Assembly: GCA_964407525.1 (NCBI GenBank)
Contig: CAYOWC010000077.1
Span: 1-17,840, forward strand
Length of the DNA stretch: 17,840 nt
Direction of reading: 5' to 3'
From: DUZB01 sp964407525
GTDB lineage: Bacteria; Desulfobacterota; DSM-4660; Desulfatiglandales; Desulfatiglandaceae
A program made the position numbers and the translations under genes. Position 1 is the stretch's first letter. Every line of letters begins with the position of its first letter. Of the stretch, positions 6,947 through 13,590 are shown one piece after another. The notes under the pieces were generated by a model, which saw nothing but the letters and a program-made list of their open reading frames with translations, did not search any database and was not told the DNA's origin.

Positions 6947-8002
6947 ATGGGAAAAAAAAGATCCTTCTCAATTGCTCTCGCTGTCGTTGCATGCCTGTTT
7001 CTTTTCAGTGGCGCAAACCCTGTGAGTGCCGCTGAATACACCATGAAAATTTCTCTACCCAGCCCAATGGTCGAATGGACACAATTCAATGAACCGTACA
7101 CCGTTTTAAAAAATGAAATTGAAAAAAGGTCCGGAGGCCGAATTGAGGTAAAACTTTATCCTGCCGGCATGCTGGGCAACATGACCTCCGCAACGGAGCA
7201 GGTTAAAAAAGGGATTATCCAGGGCGTGCAGGTGGGCGACGGCTGGATCGCAAACCATTTCCCTGAAATACAATTGATCTCGATTCCCTATATTTTCAAA
7301 GACAGGGATGTTGCATGGGCAGTTCTGGATGGTCCCTTTGGAGACAAACTCAAAAAAGAGTATGAAAAAACCGGGTTGCTGCTCCTTCATTTCACTGAAA
7401 ACGGTGGTTTTCGGAATTTCAGCAACAATATCAAAGAAATTAAAGTACCCGCGGACATGAAGGGGATGAAAATCAGGGTGATGCCCAACCCGGCACACCA
7501 GAAAACCGTTGAAGCCATTGGCGCATTACCGGTTGTAGTAGCATGGGCCGAGCTATACACTGCCCTCAAAACCAAGGTCGCCGACGGCCAGGAAAACGCC
7601 GTGGCCACTTTTCTGGTGCCAAAGCTCTATGAAGTGCAGAAATATATGATCCTTGATGGTCATTTCTACAGCATAAACAGTGTTTTGATCAGCAAAAAAT
7701 GGTACGATTCGCTTCCCAAAGACCTGCAGACTGCTATCGATCAGGCCGCCATTATTTCCCAAACCGTCAACCGGGGAATATGTACGGCGTTGGAATCCAA
7801 AGGGATCAAATTAATGAAAGAGAAGGGTATGAAGATTTATGCCCCCACACTCGAAGAAAAAAAACAGTTCATGGAACTGACCCAAGAGCCCGTTATCGAA
7901 TTCCTGAAAGAAGATTTCAAGAAAAAGGGTGTCAGCCTGGAGTGGTTTCCAGAGTTTTATGCGGCAGTAGACGCTGCTGAGAAAAAGCTGGGGTACAAAT
8001 AG
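6947..8002 (+). CDS. dctP: TRAP transporter substrate-binding protein, DctP family
   Basis: Periplasmic solute receptor that delivers a carboxylate to the DctQM membrane complex, 351 residues. Start at 6947 is chosen because AAGGAG at 6934-6939 gives ideal spacing and the protein then begins with a normal signal peptide: basic MGKKR, a hydrophobic core, and a likely cleavage after PVSA (residue 28). An upstream in-frame ATG at 6836 would bury this signal behind 37 unrelated residues. VVAC at 13-16 formally resembles a lipobox, but lies inside the hydrophobic core, so signal peptidase I is more likely. Family features are YPAGMLG (71-77), the ligand-carboxylate Arg177 in GMKIRVMPNPAHQ, and AELYTALKTKVADGQEN (201-217). 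The ligand cannot be named; gene context suggests a 2-hydroxy or aromatic carboxylate. Confidence 0.95.
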   Translation: MGKKRSFSIALAVVACLFLFSGANPVSAAEYTMKISLPSPMVEWTQFNEPYTVLKNEIEKRSGGRIEVKLYPAGMLGNMTSATEQVKKGIIQGVQVGDGWIANHFPEIQLISIPYIFKDRDVAWAVLDGPFGDKLKKEYEKTGLLLLHFTENGGFRNFSNNIKEIKVPADMKGMKIRVMPNPAHQKTVEAIGALPVVVAWAELYTALKTKVADGQENAVATFLVPKLYEVQKYMILDGHFYSINSVLISKKWYDSLPKDLQTAIDQAAIISQTVNRGICTALESKGIKLMKEKGMKIYAPTLEEKKQFMELTQEPVIEFLKEDFKKKGVSLEWFPEFYAAVDAAEKKLGYK

Positions 8003-8032
8003 TGGTCGATCAACGTTAGTTTCTCTTAACAT

Positions 8033-8061
8033 GGGGGTGGAGGTTGCGGATCTCCGCCCCC
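8033..8061 (+). promoter_or_regulatory. Strong intercistronic hairpin between dctP and dctQ
   Basis: A 10-bp stem, GGGGGTGGAG at 8033-8042 with CTCCGCCCCC at 8052-8061 (one G-T wobble), encloses a 9-base loop. No T-run follows, so it is not a standard terminator. Its position 30 bases after the dctP stop suits an mRNA-stabilising or partial-attenuation structure that would favour the binding protein over the membrane subunits. A second hairpin, CGCCC...GGGCG at 8081-8097, follows. Confidence 0.6.
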
Positions 8062-8130
8062 AAATACTGACTACCGGTTCCGCCCGATAGATGGGCGCCT
8101 GGAGAAAATGCTTCTTGGAATGAGAAAAAA

Positions 8131-8643
8131 ATGATCCGATTCTGGACAGTCTTTGTTGATTTTTTGAATGTGCTCACTAAATGGGTCATCCTGCTGGGAT
8201 TCAGTGTCCTCGTGGCTCTTGTACTCATGCAAATTGTCTGGCGTTATATCCTGGAATGGCCCCTTCCCTGGAGCGATGAAGCTATTCGATACCTCCTGGT
8301 GTGGGTAACACTGCTCGCCATTGCCAGAGCCTTTCGGAACGACGAACATCTGCGATTAGGCGCCCTGTTCTACAAATGTGCGAAACCGATTCGAAATTTT
8401 CTATGGATACTGTTCAACTTTTTGACGCTCTCCTTTCAGACGCTCCTGATTATTTATGGCATTCCCAACGCTATCCTGGGAAATTTTACCAATTCTCCAG
8501 GGCTGGACATTTCTCTTTTCGTCCCTTATTTGAGCGTCCCGGTGGCGGCAGGAATCATGCTTATCAATCAGATTGATTACACCCTGTTCAATTTCAGGGT
8601 GAAAGAATTCGGAGATATCCGAAAGAAGCGGAAAGTCCTATGA
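8131..8643 (+). CDS. dctQ: TRAP transporter small membrane subunit, DctQ family
   Basis: Small integral membrane subunit of the TRAP transporter, 170 residues with four hydrophobic segments near residues 17-39, 53-68, 90-110 and 128-147. The family signature WSDEAIRYLLVWVTLL (47-62) followed by FRNDEHLRLG (68-77) is present. It partners with DctM, and its stop overlaps the dctM start as ATGA (8640-8643), indicating translational coupling. The ribosome binding site is weak (purine-rich GGAATGAG about 10 bases upstream). The 128-base gap from dctP carries two hairpins, so expression from the dctP promoter is probably reduced at this point. Confidence 0.93.
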   Translation: MIRFWTVFVDFLNVLTKWVILLGFSVLVALVLMQIVWRYILEWPLPWSDEAIRYLLVWVTLLAIARAFRNDEHLRLGALFYKCAKPIRNFLWILFNFLTLSFQTLLIIYGIPNAILGNFTNSPGLDISLFVPYLSVPVAAGIMLINQIDYTLFNFRVKEFGDIRKKRKVL

Positions 8644-9932
8644 ATTTGGTTATTGTTTGTACTACCCTTTTGTTACTGCTCTTTTTCGGATTTCCGGTGG
8701 CCCTGACCATGGGCGTCAGCGGTATTGTGTATTTCCTTCTCACCGGCGGCATCGATTATTTCCCCATGATCGTAAACAGGATTTACGGGGGCATGGACAG
8801 TTTTGTGCTCATCTGTATTCCGTTTTTTATTCTCGCAGGCGACATGATGAATCGGAGCGGCATTACTGAGAGATTGGTGAACCTGTCGAACCTCATTGTG
8901 GGTCGTCTTCCAGGCAGCCTGGCCCAGGCTAACATTGTGGCAAGCGGCATTTTTGCCAGCATCAGCGGCAGCGCGCTGGGGGATGTGGCAGCCATCGGTT
9001 CCGTATTCATCCCCGCCATGAAAAAACAGGGATTTTCAGGTCGGTTCAGCGCCGCTGTCACGGGCGCCAGCGCCATTGTCAGTCCCATTATCCCGCCGAG
9101 CCTGATCATCATTTTGTATGCAGCTGTTATGGACACGAGCATCGGGGCCATGTTTGTGGCCGCCATCATTCCAGGGTTTCTGATGGTGGTGGGGGATATG
9201 GTTATGGTACATATTCTGTCCGTCAAACGGAATTACCCCAGAAGAATCGATCCCATTTCCGGGCGCGACGCAGCAAAATGCATTCGGGATGCGACCATCG
9301 CGCTGGTGATGCCCCTGATCATTGTTGCAGGAATCGTTTTCGGGGCATTCACCCCTACTGAGGCTGCTGCAGTCGCCGTGTTGTATGCATTCGTGGTGGG
9401 GGTGGTATTTTTCCGAAAGATGAACTTCAGAGAGATTCTCAATTCGATTTTTGACTCGGCCATGAGTTCTGGAAAACTTTTTTTTATCATTGCCTGCGTT
9501 GGGATTCTCTCCTGGGCTTTTGCCATGGAGGAGGTGCCTCAACAAATTGTCGCCCTTTTCTCGGGACTTATGGATCGTCCATGGCTTATCCTGCTCCTGA
9601 CCAACCTCTTCCTGCTGTTTATGGGGATGTGGTTAGACTTGACCGCCAATATTTTCCTGTTTGCGCCAATCTTAGGGCCTTTAATCATTGCGGCGGGGAT
9701 CGACCCCATTCATTTTTCGATGATTTTTTTGCTGAACGTCAACCTTGGCAACATAACGCCGCCTCTGGGAATTGTGCTTTTTGCCACCTCTGAACTCTCT
9801 CTTGAAAGTGTCCCCGATATTGTGAAAGATATCTGGCCCTTCTGGATTTCCAAGGCGGTGGTCCTGGCCTTGGTAACCTATATGCCATGGATCAGCATGG
9901 TGTTGCCGAAAATGATGGGATTTGCAGGGTAA
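8640..9932 (+). CDS. dctM: TRAP transporter large membrane subunit, DctM family
   Basis: Large ion-coupled permease subunit, 430 residues, very hydrophobic throughout, with the roughly 12 to 13 segments usual for DctM. Typical stretches are FGFPVALTMGVSG near the N-terminus, GIFASISGSALGDVAAIGSV, SPIIPPSLIIILYA, FGAFTPTEAAAVAVLYA, and NLGNITPPLGIVLF near the C-terminus. The paired GS/PP re-entrant motifs belong to the sodium and substrate site in the IT superfamily. Length is normal and no frame disruption is visible. The gene overlaps dctQ by 4 bases and ends 1 base before the larA-like ATG, so dctPQM and larA form one operon. Confidence 0.95.
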   Translation: MNLVIVCTTLLLLLFFGFPVALTMGVSGIVYFLLTGGIDYFPMIVNRIYGGMDSFVLICIPFFILAGDMMNRSGITERLVNLSNLIVGRLPGSLAQANIVASGIFASISGSALGDVAAIGSVFIPAMKKQGFSGRFSAAVTGASAIVSPIIPPSLIIILYAAVMDTSIGAMFVAAIIPGFLMVVGDMVMVHILSVKRNYPRRIDPISGRDAAKCIRDATIALVMPLIIVAGIVFGAFTPTEAAAVAVLYAFVVGVVFFRKMNFREILNSIFDSAMSSGKLFFIIACVGILSWAFAMEEVPQQIVALFSGLMDRPWLILLLTNLFLLFMGMWLDLTANIFLFAPILGPLIIAAGIDPIHFSMIFLLNVNLGNITPPLGIVLFATSELSLESVPDIVKDIWPFWISKAVVLALVTYMPWISMVLPKMMGFAG

Positions 9933-9933
9933 A

Positions 9934-11205
9934 ATGGTCTTTGAAATGCCATTTGGCACGCAACGAATCACCTTCTCCCTTCCCGACACTTACCATGTTC
10001 GGGAAATCAAACCGCGCCCACGCCCATCCATTCCCTCCTTGGAAGAGGCACTCAATGACGCTCTGGATAATCCAACCGGCGTTGCTTCTTTGAAGGATCT
10101 GATCAGGCCGGAGCATCACATCGCTGTCATCTGTGACGATCACACACGACCTACACCAATTCGCGGTTTGCTTTCCGTTTTGCTGGACCTGCTCCTCTCG
10201 TTAGGCGTTTCAAGAAACCATATTGAAATCTTTGTAGCCTACGGTCTTCACCCACCCATGAAAAAAGAGGAACTGGAGGCTCGATTTGGAAAGGAGATCC
10301 TTTCCAGTTTTTCTATTTGTCATCATAATGCCCATGAAAAAGAAAATCTGGCTTTTTTAGGGCGCACTGCATCGGGAACACCTGTCCATGTGAACCAGGG
10401 GGTTGTGGATGCCGATTTCAGGATCGGCATAGGCAATATTTCACTTTCGAAAGAAGCGGGTTACGGGGGCGGCGCTAAAGTCCTCATGCCGGGGGTATGC
10501 GGGGCTGAAACCATATACGGTTCCCACGAAAAAGTCAGATGGCATCCCAATCAGGTGGGGCGTATCAGCGGAAACCCCATTCGCAAAGAAATCGAAGAAG
10601 TGGGACGAATGGCCCGCCTGGATTTCATTATCAACACCATCCTCAACCAGGAAGATGAGATCTGCGACCTTATTGCAGGGGAGCCCTCCACCGCTTTCAT
10701 GGAAGGACTTCGTGCCTTTAACCAGGTATACCAATTCCAACTGGAAAAACCTTTTGATCTCTGCCTGGCAGGATCGAGCCCTTACGATTTCGAATTTTAC
10801 CAGGCCAACAAAGCCATTTCCGCGGCCAGCCTCGGCGTCAAGGACGGTGGGACCATTGTCCTCGTCAGTCCTTGTGAGAAAGGGATCTCCGCATTTCCCT
10901 ATTTTGATGAAATGATCACCAGCGGGCACGATTTCGCCCACTGGCAGAAAGAACTTGGAAAACCGGAATGCCAACATAAAGTGGCAGGAGAAATCTGTCT
11001 GAGCCTTCGCTATCTCCTGGATGTTCGGAAAATATCGGTAGGGATGGTAACCTCCGGAATCCAAAAAAAAACAATCGCTGAAATGGGCTTGAAACCTTAT
11101 TCGGATTTGGACGAGGCCATTGCGGAAGGGGTAAAAAGTCACGGGATGAACGCGCGTATAGGCATCCTTCCCAAAGCCCCTATGACACTACTTGAAATTT
11201 TGTGA
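9934..11205 (+). CDS. larA: LarA-family nickel-dependent 2-hydroxy acid racemase (DUF2088)
   Basis: Homologue of lactate racemase LarA, 423 residues. The ATG at 9934 is preferred to TTG at 9922, which would add four residues. By-eye alignment to Lactobacillus LarA finds DDHTRPTP (68-75), His106 (matching H108), Lys182 in GYGGGAK (matching K184, which carries the nickel-pincer cofactor), His198 (H200, nickel ligand), and Gln290/Lys293 (Q295/K298). The position of catalytic H174 is Ser172 here, so one member of the His108/His174 acid-base pair seems absent. C-terminal GNPIRKEIEEVGRMA is typical of the superfamily. It lies directly after the TRAP genes, which suggests it acts on the imported compound. 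The cofactor-synthesis genes larB, larC and larE are not in the window. Substrate unknown; an epimerase of another 2-hydroxy acid is plausible. Confidence 0.9.
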   Translation: MVFEMPFGTQRITFSLPDTYHVREIKPRPRPSIPSLEEALNDALDNPTGVASLKDLIRPEHHIAVICDDHTRPTPIRGLLSVLLDLLLSLGVSRNHIEIFVAYGLHPPMKKEELEARFGKEILSSFSICHHNAHEKENLAFLGRTASGTPVHVNQGVVDADFRIGIGNISLSKEAGYGGGAKVLMPGVCGAETIYGSHEKVRWHPNQVGRISGNPIRKEIEEVGRMARLDFIINTILNQEDEICDLIAGEPSTAFMEGLRAFNQVYQFQLEKPFDLCLAGSSPYDFEFYQANKAISAASLGVKDGGTIVLVSPCEKGISAFPYFDEMITSGHDFAHWQKELGKPECQHKVAGEICLSLRYLLDVRKISVGMVTSGIQKKTIAEMGLKPYSDLDEAIAEGVKSHGMNARIGILPKAPMTLLEIL

Positions 11206-11327
11206 CTCAAAAAGATGCAGTGAAGCTAATTGCAATGCATTAAACCATCAGCTCTGCTGGTACAACCCCAAAAGGTTCTACCGTTCCGGTGAGAGTAAAA
11301 ATATGCCATAGCGGCAAAGTAAAGCAT

Positions 11328-11376
11328 TGTTGAACGTCCAACATCGAACGTTGAACATTGAACATCGAATGATGAA
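11328..11376. repeat. Degenerate heptamer array, unit CATCGAA, left arm of inverted pair
   Basis: Seven consecutive 7-base units, each ending in GAA or CAA (for example CATCGAA at 11342-11348, CGTTGAA at 11349-11355, CATTGAA at 11356-11362 and CATCGAA at 11363-11369). The reverse complement of the array at 11462-11489 matches 11342-11369 at 25 of 28 positions, so a long stem could form. Confidence 0.8.
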
Positions 11377-11461
11377 ATCGCTTCGCTCGGCCGGTTTTTA
11401 GTTTATAAAAACAGGCAGACGTTATTCAAAATTCGATGTCGGAGTCTTAGCTTACTTGGGC

Positions 11462-11496
<35 letters not shown>

Positions 11497-11506
11497 GCCT
11501 TTCAGG

Positions 11507-11605
11507 AGGACTACGTCCTTGATATTAAACTGCGATTTATATGAATCGCAGTGTTTTTAGCCTCCTTCGAGGGGGCTTCCTCATACCACGTCCTATGGGC
11601 GTGGT
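11507..11605. repeat. Four tandem hairpins, possible palindromic element or structured leader
   Basis: Four stems follow one another: AGGAC-TAC-GTCCT (11507-11519), CTGCGATT-TATATG-AATCGCAG (11530-11551), AGCCTCC-TTCGA-GGGGGCT (11559-11577, one wobble) and ACCACGTCC-TAT-GGGCGTGGT (11585-11605, one wobble). The second is followed by TGTTTTT and could act as a weak intrinsic terminator or attenuator. The compact, GC-rich series resembles a mobile palindromic (REP or MITE-like) element or a structured RNA leader of the gene at 11645. The sequence alone does not decide between these. Confidence 0.55.
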
Positions 11606-11644
11606 TGCTGATTTTAAACGATAAATTCGAGAAGCGACAACACT

Positions 11645-13033
11645 ATGCTGACTCCTGAAAAAGTTGAACAACTTGAAAAGATTGTTGGAAAAGATGGCCT
11701 GCTCGTAGCCCCCGATCAAAGGACCGCCTACAGCTATGATGTGGGAAGAAAAGGGAGCCAGATTCCGGACGCGGTCCTATTCCCTTCGAATGTTGAACAG
11801 ATTGCCTCTATTATGGTCCTGGCCAACAAAAATAATATGAAGGTCTTGCCCGAAGGATCGGTTACACGTCGATATCTCCCATCTTCTCTTGAAAGAACCA
11901 TTGTGCTTTCCACATCGAATATGAATCGCATTCTGGATATGGACAGGGAAAGCCTGAAGGTGACCCTGGAGGCCGGGACAACACTACAAATGTTGCGCAG
12001 CGCCTTGGATCAGGAAGGGCTCTATTTCCCACCGTATCCATGGTGTTTTGAGACATCAACGATCGGAGGATGCGCAGCCAATGGCATCGGAGGCCCTTCC
12101 AGCAGCAGACATGGGGTTTTTAAACAATTCGTATTGGGAATGGAAGTGGTCCTGCCCTCGGGCGAGGTGACCCGGATCGGTGGTCAAACAGTGAAAAACG
12201 TGGTGGGATACGATCTCACGTCCCTGTTCTGCGGCTCAGAAGGGAGCCTGGGTCTCATTTCCGCCCTGACCCTTCGCCTTACACCGAAACCTCGTTCAGA
12301 AAGGGTCTTCATCGTGGAATTCCCATCCACCACATCAGCCTGCGCAGTTATGAAAGGGGCCATGGGCTCAGGGCGTGGCCCGGAGCGAATATCCATGCTG
12401 GACCCCTGGATGACCAAGGGAATGGAATCTTTTTCGCTTCCGGGAATTCCTTGGGGCAAAGGAACAACGGTCCTATGTCAGATTGCCGGACTTGAAGAAG
12501 TGGTAGAATCGGAGACCAACACTTTTCTTGAACTGATGAAGACAAACAAAGGCACGGTCAACCATGTCGTACAAAGCCCGTCTGAGATAGAGACGATCTG
12601 GCATGCCCAGGGGCGTTGTCTCTCTTCCATTAACAAGGCCGCACCATCACTGATGTCCTGGGATATCATCGTACCCTATTCCCGGGCTGTCGAAATGATG
12701 AAAAAATGTGGACAGACCGCCCAACGACACCACGTAACCCTGATTCATGGAGGGTACTACGGAAATGGCGTGTTCCATCCCGTAGCGCTGCTTTCAGCCG
12801 GTGACAAGCACCAACAGAAAAATGCAGAGGCAGCCTTTGCGGAGTTGGTCCAATTCGCCCTCTCGGTAGGGGGCAACGCGGCCGGTCCTTTCAGGCGCGT
12901 TGGAATAGAAACAGCCAAATTTCAAACCTCTGAGGACAAACATATGAGACGTGTTGTCCATGAAATAAAGAAGGCCCTGGATCCAGGCGGAGTAATGAAA
13001 TCTTTGCCGCTGTCAAATCCCTCTGAGCTATAG
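11645..13033 (+). CDS. Divergent GlcD-like FAD-linked oxidase with degenerate cofactor motifs
   Basis: VAO/PCMH-family protein, 462 residues and full-length, related to the GlcD at 5161. Family features kept: AYSYDVG (28-34), EGLYFPPYPWC (124-134), TIGGCAANGIGGPSS (139-153), TVKNVVGYDLTSLFCGSEGS (182-201) and LDPGGVM (445-451). Features lost: the FAD-loop PRGAGTNQSGG of its paralogue reads LPEGSVTRRYLPSS (68-81), GHAGDGNMHP reads HGGYYGNGVFHP (368-379), and GEHGIG reads GPFRRVG (414-420). It may be a non-catalytic partner subunit analogous to GlcE, or may bind its cofactor differently. It lies 557 bases before the Fe-S subunit gene. No good ribosome binding site precedes the ATG. Pseudogenisation seems unlikely because the frame is intact over the full length. 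Confidence 0.85.
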   Translation: MLTPEKVEQLEKIVGKDGLLVAPDQRTAYSYDVGRKGSQIPDAVLFPSNVEQIASIMVLANKNNMKVLPEGSVTRRYLPSSLERTIVLSTSNMNRILDMDRESLKVTLEAGTTLQMLRSALDQEGLYFPPYPWCFETSTIGGCAANGIGGPSSSRHGVFKQFVLGMEVVLPSGEVTRIGGQTVKNVVGYDLTSLFCGSEGSLGLISALTLRLTPKPRSERVFIVEFPSTTSACAVMKGAMGSGRGPERISMLDPWMTKGMESFSLPGIPWGKGTTVLCQIAGLEEVVESETNTFLELMKTNKGTVNHVVQSPSEIETIWHAQGRCLSSINKAAPSLMSWDIIVPYSRAVEMMKKCGQTAQRHHVTLIHGGYYGNGVFHPVALLSAGDKHQQKNAEAAFAELVQFALSVGGNAAGPFRRVGIETAKFQTSEDKHMRRVVHEIKKALDPGGVMKSLPLSNPSEL

Positions 13034-13048
13034 AACCCAGGGGCATGA

Positions 13049-13107
13049 TTCACACACGAGTGCCGCCGTCCCGCTTCAAAGCGGGATCAGATCAAGAAAG
13101 AAACTTC
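13049..13107 (+). repeat. Hairpin repeat, copy A
   Basis: First of three direct repeats. Conserved left block CACGAGTGCCGCC, then a hairpin TCCCGCTT/AAGCGGGA (13069-13076 and 13079-13086), then a conserved right block ending AGAAAGAAACTTC. The hairpin differs completely in sequence from copies B and C, but a stem is present at the same place. Confidence 0.7.
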
Positions 13108-13117
13108 TTAAAGAAAG

Positions 13118-13147
13118 TCTCGCGCGGAGACGCAAAGACGCAGAGAA
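13118..13147. repeat. Octamer array, unit GCAGAGAC-like
   Basis: Three 8-base units follow TCTCGC: GCGGAGAC (13124-13131), GCAAAGAC (13132-13139) and GCAGAGAA (13140-13147). The array fills the space between hairpin-repeat copies A and B. Words of this type are, from memory, common between genes of many environmental bacteria. Confidence 0.65.
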
Positions 13148-13151
13148 GGAC

Positions 13152-13215
13152 AGTTTCATATGAGTGCCGCCTCTGGTCGGGAAAAATGGTCAGTCTGATC
13201 GAGAAAGAAACTACC
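13152..13215 (+). repeat. Hairpin repeat, copy B
   Basis: 64 bases, about 88% identical by eye to copy C. It keeps the left block GAGTGCCGCCTCTG and the right block TGATCGAGAAAGAAACT. The internal stem is CTGGTC (13173-13178) with GGTCAG (13188-13193), containing two G-T wobbles where copy C has Watson-Crick pairs. Confidence 0.8.
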
Positions 13216-13224
13216 AGAACAAGG

Positions 13225-13252
13225 TTTCAGGTGTCGGGTGTCAGTGTTCGGG
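13225..13252. repeat. Heptamer array, unit TGTCGGG/TGTCAGG
   Basis: Four 7-base units (TTTCAGG, TGTCGGG, TGTCAGT, GTTCGGG) between hairpin-repeat copies B and C. It is the same word family as the arrays at 6667-6694 and 6777-6804. Confidence 0.7.
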
Positions 13253-13259
13253 GCACCCA

Positions 13260-13294
13260 GTTTCAAGTTTCAAGTTTCAAATTTCCAGTTTCTA
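13260..13294. repeat. Heptamer array, unit GTTTCAA
   Basis: Three perfect GTTTCAA units (13260-13280) followed by ATTTCCA and GTTTCTA. It lies just before hairpin-repeat copy C, which itself begins with the related word GTTTCAC. Confidence 0.8.
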
Positions 13295-13299
13295 AATGT

Positions 13300-13362
13300 A
13301 GTTTCACACGAGCGCCGCCTCTGACTGGAAAAGAAGTCAGTCTGATCGAGAAAGAAACTTCC
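13300..13362 (+). repeat. Hairpin repeat, copy C
   Basis: 63 bases. Left block GAGCGCCGCCT, perfect stem CTGACT (13321-13326) with AGTCAG (13335-13340) around an 8-base purine loop, then TGATCGAGAAAGAAACTT. It differs from copy B mostly at paired stem positions and at scattered single bases. Confidence 0.8.
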
Positions 13363-13378
13363 GGATTCCATAGATAGT

Positions 13379-13499
13379 CTGTGTGAGCGGCCTTGTCCAC
13401 AGTCCGTTTGGTGGGTTTTAGCCGCGATTTTCCGGGTCTCTCGAACTACCGACTCCTGTTTCATGCAGATCCGGTCGTGGCAGGATGCCACTCACACAG
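13379..13499. repeat. 121-bp imperfect palindrome with 13-bp terminal inverted repeats
   Basis: CTGTGTGAGCGGC at 13379-13391 is the reverse complement of 13487-13499 with one mismatch. Partial complementarity continues inward (TCCACAGTCCG on the left against CCGGTCGTGGC on the right). No transposase gene and no clear target-site duplication are visible. It could be a small non-autonomous element or a DNA region encoding a structured RNA. Confidence 0.5.
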
Positions 13500-13590
13500 G
13501 GGTGGAAATTAGCAATCCAAACCTGTCGAAGATCCCGCCTGAAGCGAAGCGAAAGCGGGGAACCTTCAACCTTGAACTCAATTTAAGAGC

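Larger units (their letters stand above)
13034..13590. other. 557-base non-coding repeat region
   Basis: No gene is supported; an open frame at 13045-13377 is made entirely of repeats. It holds three copies of a roughly 60-base hairpin-bearing repeat (13049-13107, 13152-13215 and 13300-13362) separated by octamer and heptamer word arrays, then a 121-bp imperfect palindrome (13379-13499). A GC stem, CCCGC at 13534-13538 with GCGGG at about 13555-13559, and a short heptamer series, AACCTTC/AACCTTG/AACTCAA at 13561-13581, lie immediately before the next gene. Confidence 0.7.

Noticed and set aside
9922..9933. TTG start for the LarA-family gene
   Set aside because: It would add only four residues and overlap dctM. 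The ATG at 9934 is next to the dctM stop and is the more usual choice.
10441..11142. Antisense open frame of 233 codons
   Set aside because: It lies wholly inside the LarA-family gene on the opposite strand, and its translation shows no recognisable domain.
11240..11320. Possible riboswitch before the divergent GlcD gene
   Set aside because: Only very short stems (4 bp or fewer, such as CAGC/GCTG and ACCG/CGGT) and no match to a riboswitch consensus I could recognise; too weak to annotate.
13049..13362. Possible CRISPR array
   Set aside because: Only three diverged copies, about 60 bases long, with unequal spacers (44 and 84 bases) made of simple word repeats. No cas genes are present.
13045..13377. 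Open frame of 110 codons in the repeat region
   Set aside because: It consists entirely of the hairpin repeats and word arrays, has no ribosome binding site, and its translation repeats the same peptide pieces as a consequence of the DNA repeats.
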